Source of the DNA: Microcosmobacter sp040493455
GTDB lineage: Bacteria > Bacteroidota > Bacteroidia > Flavobacteriales > Flavobacteriaceae
DNA length: 64,000 bases
Assembly: GCF_040493455.1 (NCBI RefSeq)
Contig: NZ_JANFDA010000005.1
Coordinates: forward strand, 124,001-188,000
Direction of reading: 5' to 3'
Positions 1 to 8,436 of this stretch are shown piece after piece; position 1 is the first letter of the stretch, and the number at the start of each line of letters is the position of its first letter. The translations under genes and the position numbers were made by a program. The notes beneath the pieces are model-generated. The model was not told where the DNA came from and searched no databases. It saw only the letters and a program-made list of their open reading frames with translations.

Positions 1-706
1 CTTTATAGATTTCCATATTCGTAGGACCAGTAACTATTTTTTTTCCAGGAACTACCTTAATTTTTGAGGTTACAAATTCGTATTCTGGGTCATCAAGATC
101 TTCAGCAGTGGTAAATCTAGCCTTCTCCATAAAGTAAACTGAGTCGTTTTCTTTCTTGGTTTTTGGAGCAAAAACATTAAAGCCTTGTTGTTCAGTCCTA
201 GAATTAAAAATAAGTGCTTTTTGATTTTCAGTATTAAAAATAATAGAGTCGGGTTCTATAACATTATTGCCTTGTTTAAATACAGGTGCTTGAGAATAAC
301 CAGTTGAATCTTTGAGTCGTCCAGCATAGACAAGGTTTTTGCTGTAGTCTATAACAATAACTCCAGACTTAATCTCCATATCCTGATAATACACTTCAGC
401 TTCGTTGTAGAGATAAATCTTTTTCTCGCGTTGATTGATAGAGACGTAATCTTTAGCCTTGTACTTTACAATATCCTCTAGTAAGCCTTTCTTCTTAGGA
501 ATCGAATCGGTCTTTACCGAATCATTTTCCCTAAGATTAAGTGGCTGAGTTAATAAAGAATCTGTTTTAACCACAACCAAACTATCGCGTTCTGTTTTTG
601 GCTTAATAGGCTCCTTATTTTTTGGAAGCTCCTGAGCAAAGCCAAAACTGTTGATAAGCACTGTAAAACTTAGAAGAAAAAGTATGTGAAGGCTATTTGT
701 ACGCAA
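1..706 (-). CDS. lptD: LptD/OstA-like LPS-assembly outer-membrane protein (5' part only)
   Basis: The first 235 codons of a gene that runs off the left edge. The best start is TTG at 706, which gives a signal peptide (LRTNSLHILFLLSFTVLINS) ending before QELPKNK; no in-frame ATG fits better. After a low-complexity S/T/K linker comes an OstA/LptA-like beta-rich region with phrases such as KAKDYVSINQREKKIYLYNE and ALIFNSRTEQQGFNVFAPKT. In the family this periplasmic domain precedes a large beta-barrel that inserts lipopolysaccharide into the outer leaflet; the barrel is outside the window. The gene is divergent from an N-acetylmuramoyl-alanine amidase, a pairing I recall from other Flavobacteriaceae. 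Family assignment rests on the N-terminal part alone. Confidence 0.75.
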   Translation of the reverse strand, partial: MRTNSLHILFLLSFTVLINSFGFAQELPKNKEPIKPKTERDSLVVVKTDSLLTQPLNLRENDSVKTDSIPKKKGLLEDIVKYKAKDYVSINQREKKIYLYNEAEVYYQDMEIKSGVIVIDYSKNLVYAGRLKDSTGYSQAPVFKQGNNVIEPDSIIFNTENQKALIFNSRTEQQGFNVFAPKTKKENDSVYFMEKARFTTAEDLDDPEYEFVTSKIKVVPGKKIVTGPTNMEIYK

Positions 707-754
707 TCCTTTTAGATGTATTTTTGTAAAAGTATGGCTCGGTTTTTGAACTGC

Positions 755-762
755 CAAAATTA
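755..762 (-). promoter_or_regulatory. Candidate -7 element for lptD
   Basis: On the minus strand this reads TAATTTTG, a match to the Bacteroidota -7 consensus TAnnTTTG, about 49 bases upstream of the TTG start of lptD. I found no convincing -33 TTTG at the usual 19-21 base distance, so this is a weak call made from one element only. Confidence 0.35.
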
Positions 763-866
763 CATATATTTTTTTGTGATTAGGATAATACAGTCATTAA
801 AATTAAAAAATAGTAAAGCCCTTTGTTTTTGGGCACTAAACCGAGTTTATTAGCCGTTAGATATCT

Positions 867-2015
867 ATGAAAACGTACATACATAACATATTCGTATTTC
901 TTCTGTTCATATTTACAGTTTCTTTAACATCTTCTGATTTAACAGCTCAGGAAAAAGAAAAATTTATTGTCGTATTGGATGCTGGTCATGGAGGTGGAGA
1001 TCCTGGTAACTTGGGTAATGGTTACAGAGAAAAGGATATAGCGCTTAAAGTGGTATTAGAAGTTGGTAAAGCTTTAGAAAAGAATAAGGATATCAAAGTC
1101 ATCTATACACGAAAGACCGATGTGTTTTTAGAATTGTACGAGAGATCTGCAATAGCTAATAAAGCAGATGCAGATTTGTTTGTATCTGTACATTGTAACT
1201 CACACAATAGTCAAGCCTATGGTACAGAGACTTTCGTGATGGGGTTTACTAATGATAGACGAAACTTGGAGATTGCAAAAAAAGAGAATGAAGTGATTTT
1301 TATGGAGGATAACTATGAAAAGCACTATGAAGGTTTTGACCCAAATTCACCGGAGTCACTTCATAGTTTATCACTTATTCAAGAGCAATATGTAGACCAG
1401 AGCATAGTTTTGGCCAGAAAGATTGAAGATAATTTTTCAAAAAGTGTAGGTCGAAAAAGTAGAGGAATTAAACAAGCTAGCCTTTGGGTAATCCACAATA
1501 CGTATATGCCTGGTATACTTGTAGAACTAGGGTTTTTAACAAACAATAAAGAAGGACCATTCTTAAATTCTAGAAAAGGACAGTTAAAAATGGCATCAGC
1601 TTTAGAAGATGCAATTTTGGACTATAAGAAAGAACTGGATAACAACGTCGGATCAGATATTTTTATTGACGATGACGAAGTTATTATTGAAGATGAGGTT
1701 GCTAATGATAGTACAGAAATTGCAGAGCCAGAAAAACCAATGATTTATGAAGGTGTTACGTTCAAAGTGCAAATAGCTGCTGGAAAAAGTCGATTAGCCA
1801 CCAGATCATATAATTTCAAAGGCCTTAAGGAGGTCTCCCGAGAAAAGGATGGAAATCTCTATAAGTACTATTATGGAGAAACTTCGGACTATAATGAAAT
1901 TCAAAGATTAAAGGAAGAAGCTTCCGAAAAAGGTTACAGTTCTTGTTTCGTTGTTGCGTATAAAGCTGGTGAAAAAGTCTCAGTAAGTGAGGTTATTAAA
2001 AGCACTGCTAATTAA
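867..2015 (+). CDS. N-acetylmuramoyl-L-alanine amidase (Amidase_3) with C-terminal SPOR-like region
   Basis: A 382-aa exported zinc amidase that cleaves the amide bond between N-acetylmuramic acid and L-alanine in peptidoglycan. Residues 1-28 form a signal peptide ending TAQ. The catalytic domain (about 34-250) shows the expected zinc ligands: H41 in DAGHGG, E55 in YREKDI and H109 in VSVHCNSH, plus the catalytic glutamate in LVELGFLTN near residue 225. An acidic linker (about 258-290) leads to a C-terminal segment (about 295-375) beginning FKVQIAAGKS, which resembles a SPOR-type peptidoglycan-binding fold. It is divergent from lptD and followed 55 bases later by an MCE gene in the same direction. 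The amidase call is secure; the SPOR assignment is by pattern. Confidence 0.9.
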   Translation: MKTYIHNIFVFLLFIFTVSLTSSDLTAQEKEKFIVVLDAGHGGGDPGNLGNGYREKDIALKVVLEVGKALEKNKDIKVIYTRKTDVFLELYERSAIANKADADLFVSVHCNSHNSQAYGTETFVMGFTNDRRNLEIAKKENEVIFMEDNYEKHYEGFDPNSPESLHSLSLIQEQYVDQSIVLARKIEDNFSKSVGRKSRGIKQASLWVIHNTYMPGILVELGFLTNNKEGPFLNSRKGQLKMASALEDAILDYKKELDNNVGSDIFIDDDEVIIEDEVANDSTEIAEPEKPMIYEGVTFKVQIAAGKSRLATRSYNFKGLKEVSREKDGNLYKYYYGETSDYNEIQRLKEEASEKGYSSCFVVAYKAGEKVSVSEVIKSTAN

Positions 2016-2070
2016 ACGCATTCTTAATAAATTTATTCCTAATTTTGCTAGCAACCAAATACGATAAACA

Positions 2071-3012
2071 TTGAAGATTTCAAAAGAAATTAAGGTAGCG
2101 TTACTGGTTTTATCAGGTATTGCTCTTTTTATATATTTATTCTCATACCTCAAAGGAGAAGATATTTTTACAGCAGAAGATACGTATTACACCGAATTCG
2201 ATTATAATGCATTGAGCACGTCGTCTCCTGTAACCATTAAAGGTAATGCTGTTGGAAAGGTTGAAGACATTAAATACGATTTCAAAACTGGGAAAACCAG
2301 AGTCTCTTTTTCAGTTGATCCACAATTAAAATTTTCCAAAAATAGTATCATCCGCTTGTATGAAACAGGTATCATGGGAGGAAATGCTTTAGCGATTATT
2401 AAGGCAAATGATGGCGAAATGGCCAAAACAGGAGACTTTCTTAAGTCTGAAGTTCAGCCAGGATTAGTGTCTAGCCTTAGTAAGAATTTTTCAGGATTGA
2501 GTGCGAATTTAGATGCCACATTACGTTCAACAGATACCTTATTGACTAATCTGAATAAATTAGTTATAGACGATTCCGACGCAGGTATTAAAGCCACTAT
2601 AGCTGAACTTAATTCAACTTTGAAATCTTTTAAGACGCTCTCTTATACAATAGATAAAGCGATCAAGGAAAATGATGGTAAAATATCTTTAGTATTAGAA
2701 AATGTAAATAAGACAAGTGAAAATTTAGCGACACTTTCAGACGATCTCAAAGATGTTGAAATAAGTAAAACAATAACTAAACTTGATAATACTTTAGGTT
2801 CAGTAAATGCCGTATTAAGAGGCTTGGAAAATGGAGATGGAACGATGGGGAAATTGCTCAAGGATGATAAACTGTACAATAACCTAGAAGGTGCTTCCAA
2901 GGAATTAGAACTACTGTTGCTAGATATCAAACTTCATCCAGCACGATACAGACGTATACTTTCTAAAAAAGAGATCCCTTACGAACCGCCTACTGAAGAG
3001 CAGAAGAATTAG
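2071..3012 (+). CDS. MlaD/MCE-family lipid-transport protein
   Basis: A 313-aa protein starting at TTG (2071). Residues about 8-28 are a single N-terminal membrane anchor (VALLVLSGIALFIYLFSYLK). Residues about 38-120 are an MCE domain, with typical phrases SPVTIKGNAVGKVEDI and ALAIIKANDG. The remaining part is predicted helical with repeated 'NLATLSDDLKD'-type heptads and ends in PARYRRILSKKE, a tail typical of Bacteroidota MlaD-like proteins. MCE proteins form hexameric periplasmic rings that bind lipids and pass them between membranes; the permease and ATPase partners are not in this window. It follows the amidase closely and precedes an iron-sulfur operon by 12 bases, so it may be co-transcribed with either. 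Confidence 0.85.
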   Translation: MKISKEIKVALLVLSGIALFIYLFSYLKGEDIFTAEDTYYTEFDYNALSTSSPVTIKGNAVGKVEDIKYDFKTGKTRVSFSVDPQLKFSKNSIIRLYETGIMGGNALAIIKANDGEMAKTGDFLKSEVQPGLVSSLSKNFSGLSANLDATLRSTDTLLTNLNKLVIDDSDAGIKATIAELNSTLKSFKTLSYTIDKAIKENDGKISLVLENVNKTSENLATLSDDLKDVEISKTITKLDNTLGSVNAVLRGLENGDGTMGKLLKDDKLYNNLEGASKELELLLLDIKLHPARYRRILSKKEIPYEPPTEEQKN

Positions 3013-3024
3013 ACCAACCACAAC

Positions 3025-4332
3025 ATGGAATACTTACCAAATATAGTTTTTGCAATTGCGCTCATTCTGGGTGTAGGATACTTTGTTCGTAATGTAAAGA
3101 AACTTATTAGAAACATTAAACTAGGGCAAGATGTTGATGTAAGCGATAACAAGTCGCAACGCTGGAAAAATATGATCAATATAGCGCTTGGTCAGAGTAA
3201 AATGGTGCGTAGACCAATTTCAGGAGTGCTACACGTTATTGTATATCTAGGTTTTATCATCATCAATATTGAAGTTCTAGAAATTATTATTGACGGTCTG
3301 CTTGGAACTCATCGTGTGTTTTCAGGAATGGGAAGTTTTTACGGATTTCTAATAGGGTCTTTCGAAATATTAGCTGTACTAGTATTTATCTCGGTAATCG
3401 TATTCTGGATTCGTAGAAATGTGATAAAGCTAAAACGTTTCCTAAGTGCTGAAATGACAGGCTGGCCAAAGAACGATGGGAATTTCATCCTGTATTTTGA
3501 AATGGTTTTGATGACCTTATTCTTAGTCATGAATGCAACAGATGCACCATTTCAAGCTATGGATAATGGGAATATTATCAGTCAATATATAGCACCTTGG
3601 TTTTCAGGATTGTCAGAAGGAACATTACACCTTATTGAACGCGGAGCATGGTGGATGCATATACTTGGTATTTTAGTATTCTTGAACTATTTATATTTCT
3701 CGAAGCATTTACATATCCTATTAGCATTCCCAAACACATATTATGGTAGCCTTACGCCAAAAGGAAAGGTGAATAATCTAGAATCGGTTACCAACGAAGT
3801 GAAACTAATGATGGATCCAAATGCAGATCCATTTGCAGCTCCAACTGAAGGGGCAGAAGATGAAACACCTGCAAAATTTGGTGCTAGCGATGTGCAAGAC
3901 CTTAATTGGGTACAATTGCTCAATGCATATACGTGTACTGAGTGTGGACGTTGTACATCGTCGTGTCCGGCAAACCTCACAGGAAAGAAGCTATCACCTC
4001 GTAAGATTATGATGGATACTCGTGACCGTTTAGAGGAGGTTGGTAAGAATATCGATGCTAATGGAGGTGAGTTCAAAGACGATGGTAAGCAGCTTTTAGG
4101 CGATTATATCACACACGAAGAACTTTGGGCATGTACAACCTGTAATGCTTGTGTAGAAGAATGTCCTGTGAGCATTAATCCACTGTCTATTATCTTAGAT
4201 ATGAGACGTTATTTAGTCATGGAACAAAGTGCAGCACCAATGGAGCTGAACAACATGATGACCAATATAGAAAATAATGGTGCGCCTTGGCCTTATAACC
4301 AAATGGATCGCCTAAACTGGAAGGACGAGTAA
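3025..4332 (+). CDS. Membrane-bound 4Fe-4S electron-transfer protein (HdrC/GlpC-like)
   Basis: A 435-aa integral membrane protein with a soluble ferredoxin-like C-terminus. Residues 1-250 contain about five or six hydrophobic helices, resembling a NarI/b-type cytochrome anchor, with His residues inside the membrane region (e.g. LHVIVYLGF and WWMHILGILVF). Two 4Fe-4S binding motifs follow: CTECGRCTSSCP near residue 303 and CTTCNACVEECP near residue 368. This is the HdrC/GlpC-type arrangement that passes electrons between a membrane quinone pool and a soluble partner. The partner is probably the CCG-domain protein at 4572, two genes downstream. The substrate of the complex cannot be told from sequence. 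Confidence 0.85.
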   Translation: MEYLPNIVFAIALILGVGYFVRNVKKLIRNIKLGQDVDVSDNKSQRWKNMINIALGQSKMVRRPISGVLHVIVYLGFIIINIEVLEIIIDGLLGTHRVFSGMGSFYGFLIGSFEILAVLVFISVIVFWIRRNVIKLKRFLSAEMTGWPKNDGNFILYFEMVLMTLFLVMNATDAPFQAMDNGNIISQYIAPWFSGLSEGTLHLIERGAWWMHILGILVFLNYLYFSKHLHILLAFPNTYYGSLTPKGKVNNLESVTNEVKLMMDPNADPFAAPTEGAEDETPAKFGASDVQDLNWVQLLNAYTCTECGRCTSSCPANLTGKKLSPRKIMMDTRDRLEEVGKNIDANGGEFKDDGKQLLGDYITHEELWACTTCNACVEECPVSINPLSIILDMRRYLVMEQSAAPMELNNMMTNIENNGAPWPYNQMDRLNWKDE

Positions 4333-4334
4333 TT

Positions 4335-4550
4335 ATGAAAGGCCTAATACTATTTAAGACAGTATTGCTATGCATTGTAATGATGTATTGCTATGTTATG
4401 TCTTTATTGATGACATCTAGTGTAGATGTTTTATTGAGAAACAATAGTGTTCAGGTTTTCATTTTAATTCATATCATAGCAATAGCGTACTACTATATAA
4501 GAATCAAGCAGGTGAATCGTAAACATTATGAATTCAATACTGATTTATAA
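4335..4550 (+). CDS. Small two-helix membrane protein, function unknown
   Basis: A 71-aa protein that begins 2 bases after the stop of the ferredoxin gene and ends 21 bases before the CCG-domain gene. It has two hydrophobic stretches (about residues 4-27 and 41-56) and a basic tail IKQVNRKHYEF. I do not recognise a family. The position inside a tightly packed operon argues that it is real and may be an accessory membrane subunit of the iron-sulfur complex. Confidence 0.6.
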   Translation: MKGLILFKTVLLCIVMMYCYVMSLLMTSSVDVLLRNNSVQVFILIHIIAIAYYYIRIKQVNRKHYEFNTDL

Positions 4551-4571
4551 AGAAGCATAAACAAGAGAAGT

Positions 4572-5354
4572 ATGAGCGAGCAACTTATAGTCCCTACAAT
4601 GGAACAATTAATGGCAGAAGGTAGACAACCAGAGATTCTGTTTTGGGTTGGTTCTGCTGGGAGTTATGATGATAGAGCTAAAAAAATTACCAGAGCCTTT
4701 GTGAAGATTCTCAATAAGGCAAATGTTGATTTTGCTGTGCTTGGTGCTGAAGAAAGTTGTACAGGAGATGTCGCAAAACGTGCCGGAAATGAGTTCTTAT
4801 TCCAGATGCAAGCCATGATGAATATCGAAGTCCTCAATGCTTACGAAGTAAAACGTATTGTGACTTGTGACCCACATTCATTCAATACACTTAAAAATGA
4901 ATACCCGAGCTTAGGTGGAAATTACGATGTGGTACATCATACCCAGTTTATTAAAGAGCTTGTAGATAAAGGTCGTTTATCTCTAGAAGGTGAAACCTAT
5001 AAAGGCAAACGTATTACCTTCCACGATCCTTGCTATTTAGGTCGTGCTAACGAGGTGTACGATGCGCCTAGAGAAGTGCTCAAAAAGACCAATGCAAATA
5101 TCGTTGAGATGAAACGTCATAAGCGCACTGCATTGTGTTGTGGAGCAGGAGGAGCACAAATGTTCAAAGAACCAGAAAAAGGAGACATGGACATTAATGT
5201 ATTGCGTACAAAAGATGCTTTAGAAACTAGTCCTAATATCATTGCAACCGGTTGTCCATATTGCAATACTATGATGACGGATGGCATTAAGGCACACGAA
5301 AAAGAAGACAGTGTTACTGTTTTGGATATCGCAGAACTAATCGCAAATTCTTAA
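4572..5354 (+). CDS. (Fe-S)-binding protein with CCG domains (HdrB/LutA/GlpC-like)
   Basis: A 260-aa soluble protein built from CCG (cysteine-rich) domains. The C-terminal domain is intact: HDPCYLGRAN near residue 152, the paired cysteines of CCGAGGAQMF near 188, and GCPYCNTMM near 227. The N-terminal half has a weaker copy (VGSAGSYDDR followed by GAEESCTGD). In heterodisulfide reductase HdrB and in lactate and glycolate oxidase subunits this domain binds an unusual iron-sulfur cluster and contacts the oxidised or reduced substrate. With the upstream membrane ferredoxin it probably forms a two-subunit electron-transfer unit. No flavin subunit is present nearby, so the substrate is open. Confidence 0.85.
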   Translation: MSEQLIVPTMEQLMAEGRQPEILFWVGSAGSYDDRAKKITRAFVKILNKANVDFAVLGAEESCTGDVAKRAGNEFLFQMQAMMNIEVLNAYEVKRIVTCDPHSFNTLKNEYPSLGGNYDVVHHTQFIKELVDKGRLSLEGETYKGKRITFHDPCYLGRANEVYDAPREVLKKTNANIVEMKRHKRTALCCGAGGAQMFKEPEKGDMDINVLRTKDALETSPNIIATGCPYCNTMMTDGIKAHEKEDSVTVLDIAELIANS

Positions 5355-5356
5355 TT

Positions 5357-5554
5357 ATGAGTAATAAACCTTCATTCATTAAGTTTAGAATTATAGCAGG
5401 CATCGTAGGTGGTGTTGTTTGTGGTGGAATAATGTATCTCGGTAAAACGTTTCTAGATGCGTCGTTTACCAATAATACCATACTTATAGTAGCCGCTGTT
5501 GTTGCGGTTATTTTCGCAATTATAGTGAAGCCAAAACCGAATCCAAATGCTTAA
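5357..5554 (+). CDS. Small two-helix membrane protein, function unknown
   Basis: A 65-aa protein starting 2 bases after the CCG-domain stop codon. It has two membrane helices (about residues 10-30 and 38-56) and the tail KPKPNPNA. Its last 8 bases overlap the start of the next small gene, so the two are probably translationally coupled. No family recognised. Confidence 0.6.
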   Translation: MSNKPSFIKFRIIAGIVGGVVCGGIMYLGKTFLDASFTNNTILIVAAVVAVIFAIIVKPKPNPNA

Positions 5555-5717
5555 AGCTGCATTGACAAATGGCATCATTTGGACAGCATTAATGTTTGGG
5601 TTGTTTTACTTTACCAATAAACCTATCACAATTGAAATTTTTGCACTAATCTTCGTAGTATTTTCTGCATTGGGTGCAATTAAATTTTATTACAGAGAAA
5701 AAAGAAAGGAAGAATAA
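5547..5717 (+). CDS. Very small membrane protein (56 aa), function unknown
   Basis: An ATG at 5547 opens a 56-aa frame (MLKAALTNGIIWTALMFGLF and onward) ending at TAA 5715-5717. It overlaps the previous gene by 8 bases, and its stop codon directly touches the ATG of the next gene (TAAATG). There are two hydrophobic helices (about residues 8-22 and 28-47) and a charged end YYREKRKEE. The overlap-and-abut arrangement is strong evidence for a real gene, although it is short enough to be missed by ordinary gene calling. It is likely another accessory of the iron-sulfur operon. Confidence 0.6.
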   Translation: MLKAALTNGIIWTALMFGLFYFTNKPITIEIFALIFVVFSALGAIKFYYREKRKEE

Positions 5718-6203
5718 ATGTTAGTAGATTTTAATTCATTACCAGATACTTCAAGAGTTTGGATATACCAAGCCAGTCGTTCATTTACTGACGCTGAAAT
5801 AGAAGAGATAAAAGCTAAGTTAGATCAGTTTATAGAACAATGGACCGCTCATGGTAGCGATCTTAAGGCTGGATATGACATCAAATATAAACGCTTTATC
5901 ACGATAGCCTTAGATCAGGATTTAAATACTGCAACGGGCTGCTCCATTGATGCTTCTGTGCATTTTATTCAACAGTTAGAAAAAGACTATAATGTTGATC
6001 TTATGGATAAGATGAATGTGTCCTACAAACAAGGAGAATTCATTGCTTATAAGCCATTGTCAGACTTCAGGAAGATGGCAAAGAACAGATCCGTTTCACT
6101 CAGCACTATTGTGTTCAATAATTTGGTGACCAACAAAGCAGAGTACTTAGAAAATTGGGAAGTGCCTGCAAAAGACAGTTGGCATAGTCGGTTTATTAAG
6201 TAA
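5718..6203 (+). CDS. Conserved Bacteroidota protein of unknown function
   Basis: A 161-aa cytosolic protein without signal peptide or membrane helices. It opens MLVDFNSLPDTSRVWIYQAS and ends EVPAKDSWHSRFIK. I recall close relatives in flavobacteria being labelled 'ABC transporter ATPase', but no Walker A, Walker B or ABC signature motif is present here, so that name is not supported. It directly abuts the 56-aa gene and is therefore probably the last gene of the iron-sulfur operon. Confidence 0.7.
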   Translation: MLVDFNSLPDTSRVWIYQASRSFTDAEIEEIKAKLDQFIEQWTAHGSDLKAGYDIKYKRFITIALDQDLNTATGCSIDASVHFIQQLEKDYNVDLMDKMNVSYKQGEFIAYKPLSDFRKMAKNRSVSLSTIVFNNLVTNKAEYLENWEVPAKDSWHSRFIK

Positions 6204-6291
6204 ATAATTTACATTCAATTAACCACAAACACTTTCATATTTTAAATAGAATACCCATTTTTGCATCTTCCTTATTGAGAATGAAGTTCTT

Positions 6292-7515
6292 ATGGCTAAA
6301 GAGATTTTCTTACTAAACATTTCTGGACAAGATAAACCAGGTTTAACGGCAGCATTGACTGAAGTATTAGCAGAGTATGGTGCTAAAGTTTTGGACATTG
6401 GTCAAGCAAACATTCACGATACCTTATCATTGGGTATGATGTTTGAAATTGAATCTGGGAAAAAGTCCGCAGCAGTACTTAAGGATTTGTTATTTAAAGC
6501 CTATGAACTTGGCATTACAGCTAAATTCAATCCAATCTCGCTTGAAGACTATGAAAAATGGGTAAAGCTCCAAGGAAAAGACCGTTATATTATAACAATA
6601 CTTGGTGAGAAATTAGCTGCTGAACAAATCTCACAAGTCACCAAAGTCATTTCTGAAAAGAACCTCAATATTGATGCGATAAAACGATTAACAGGACGTT
6701 TGTCTTTGGTTGAAAAAGAAGAATATCCAAGAGCATCAATTCAGTTGTCAATAAGAGGGCGTATCGATGATAAAGAAGAAATCACCAAGAAGTTTATGGA
6801 TATTTCCAGAGACTTAGATGTCGATATCGCATTCCAAGAAGACAATATCTTTAGGCGCAACAGACGCTTGGTGTGTTTCGATATGGATTCTACTTTGATA
6901 CAGACCGAAGTTATTGATGAATTGGCAGAATTGGCTGGTGTAGGTGAGGAGGTTAAAGCCATTACAGAGTCTGCGATGCAAGGCGAAATCGACTTTAATG
7001 AAAGCTTTGAAAGACGCATGAAACTCTTAAAAGGGTTGAGTGAAGATGTGCTTCATAATGTCGCTGTTAATTTACCGATTACCAAAGGTGCGAAACGTCT
7101 TATTGATACCTTGAACAATTACGGTTTCAAAACCGCTATCTTGTCTGGTGGGTTTACCTATTTTGGACATTACCTTCAGGAAAAGTTAGGTATCGATTAT
7201 GTTTATGCAAATCAGTTAGAAATCAAAGATGGTGTTCTTACAGGAAACTATATTGGCGATATTGTTAATGGTGAAAAGAAAGCAGAATACCTCAAAGAGA
7301 TTGCAGAAAAAGAAGGTATTGATATTAGCCAAACCATAGCTGTTGGCGATGGTGCTAACGATCTGCAAATGCTCAATTTGGCTGGTTTAGGGATTGCGTT
7401 CCATGCTAAGCCAACTGTAAAGGACAATGCACAAAACTCAATTTCTAGCATAGGCTTGGATGGTGTCCTGTATCTACTGGGTTATCACGACAGACATATC
7501 GATTTGATTGAGTAG
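6292..7515 (+). CDS. serB: Phosphoserine phosphatase with N-terminal ACT domains
   Basis: A 407-aa enzyme catalysing the last step of serine synthesis (phosphoserine to serine). Residues about 1-180 form two ACT-type regulatory domains (EIFLLNISGQDKPGLTAALT at the start, RYIITILGEKLAAEQISQVT for the second). The HAD phosphatase domain follows: DMDSTLIQTE near residue 197 with the nucleophile and acid aspartates, SGGFTYF (motif II) near 285, and GDGANDL near 350 for magnesium binding. ACT domains usually sense amino acids, so serine feedback is plausible. The gene stands alone, 88 bases after the preceding gene, and converges with a lipoprotein gene. Confidence 0.92.
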   Translation: MAKEIFLLNISGQDKPGLTAALTEVLAEYGAKVLDIGQANIHDTLSLGMMFEIESGKKSAAVLKDLLFKAYELGITAKFNPISLEDYEKWVKLQGKDRYIITILGEKLAAEQISQVTKVISEKNLNIDAIKRLTGRLSLVEKEEYPRASIQLSIRGRIDDKEEITKKFMDISRDLDVDIAFQEDNIFRRNRRLVCFDMDSTLIQTEVIDELAELAGVGEEVKAITESAMQGEIDFNESFERRMKLLKGLSEDVLHNVAVNLPITKGAKRLIDTLNNYGFKTAILSGGFTYFGHYLQEKLGIDYVYANQLEIKDGVLTGNYIGDIVNGEKKAEYLKEIAEKEGIDISQTIAVGDGANDLQMLNLAGLGIAFHAKPTVKDNAQNSISSIGLDGVLYLLGYHDRHIDLIE

Positions 7516-7547
7516 ATTTTTTGATTAATCGAATATTTTAATTTCAA

Positions 7548-8378
7548 TTATCTAGTATTTATTAATTCAGCAATTTCATCTAATAATTTGCAAGATTTGT
7601 CCTCTACCCAATAAATGCTATTTTCACCTTTAATTCGGAATATATATTCTATTTGAGAAGAACAAAGATCTAGGTCAATCTTTTGCAGTTTTTTTACGTC
7701 AGATACAAACTCCAAAAGTTTTTCCTTTATGTCTTTGCCTTTTGAATAAATCCATTGATCTTCAGGTTCGTCTTCATATCTAAGACCATATATTTTTTTT
7801 CTAAGAAAAAGCTCATCTTCTTCATTCGATATGAACTCTATCAGATTCCTAAAACCCCCAAAACATCCATAATTTTTATAAAGAATTTGCAGTGTATCTT
7901 TTCTTGTTAAATTTTCAATATTCAGGTGTTTAATATCTTTTTTATCATAATAATCACTTACCATTTCTGGAAATGTTAACTCGATATTTTTTTCAAAACG
8001 TAGTTTTTCTTGAATGGTGTCTTTTAATTCAGATATATATTTTAAGTGATATTGACCAATACTTAGGCTATCAAAAATTAGACTGGTATTGATTTTGTCA
8101 TCTTGGATAAATAATTTTGGAATGATTATTTGATGAGATTTTTCAATAACCAATTCTGTCCAAATTCCTGAATGTGGAATATATACTTGAATGAAATTTC
8201 CTTGAGGTGAGTAATACACAGATTGCCTGCTTTCGCCTATAAAAGCTTTCCCTTTTATATCATCATTAGGAATGGATATGGTTTTTATATTTTTATTTAA
8301 AGAATCACTACAATTCTGAAAAGAAAATAGAAAACATAAGACTCCGAAAAAAAATAAACTATATTTTGTTTTATTCAT
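7548..8378 (-). CDS. Putative lipoprotein, function unknown
   Basis: A 276-aa protein with an N-terminal hydrophobic segment (YSLFFFGVLCFLFSFQN) followed by a cysteine, which would suit lipid attachment although the lipobox is not canonical. The rest is mostly beta with charged loops, with a distinctive YKNYGCFGGFRNLIEFI stretch. I do not recognise the family. It lies 58 bases downstream of another lipoprotein gene on the same strand. Confidence 0.6.
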   Translation of the reverse strand: MNKTKYSLFFFGVLCFLFSFQNCSDSLNKNIKTISIPNDDIKGKAFIGESRQSVYYSPQGNFIQVYIPHSGIWTELVIEKSHQIIIPKLFIQDDKINTSLIFDSLSIGQYHLKYISELKDTIQEKLRFEKNIELTFPEMVSDYYDKKDIKHLNIENLTRKDTLQILYKNYGCFGGFRNLIEFISNEEDELFLRKKIYGLRYEDEPEDQWIYSKGKDIKEKLLEFVSDVKKLQKIDLDLCSSQIEYIFRIKGENSIYWVEDKSCKLLDEIAELINTR

Positions 8379-8436
8379 TATTAAATGCTTTAAATAAAAC
8401 TATAACATTTAAAAGTAACATACTGCAGGGTTTCAG

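Noticed and set aside
818..834. Short GCCC/GGGC hairpin upstream of the amidase
   Set aside because: Four base pairs only, with no T-run in a useful position for a terminator of any gene.
5718..6203. The common label 'ABC transporter ATPase' for this protein
   Set aside because: No Walker A, Walker B or LSGGQ-like motif is present in its 161 residues.
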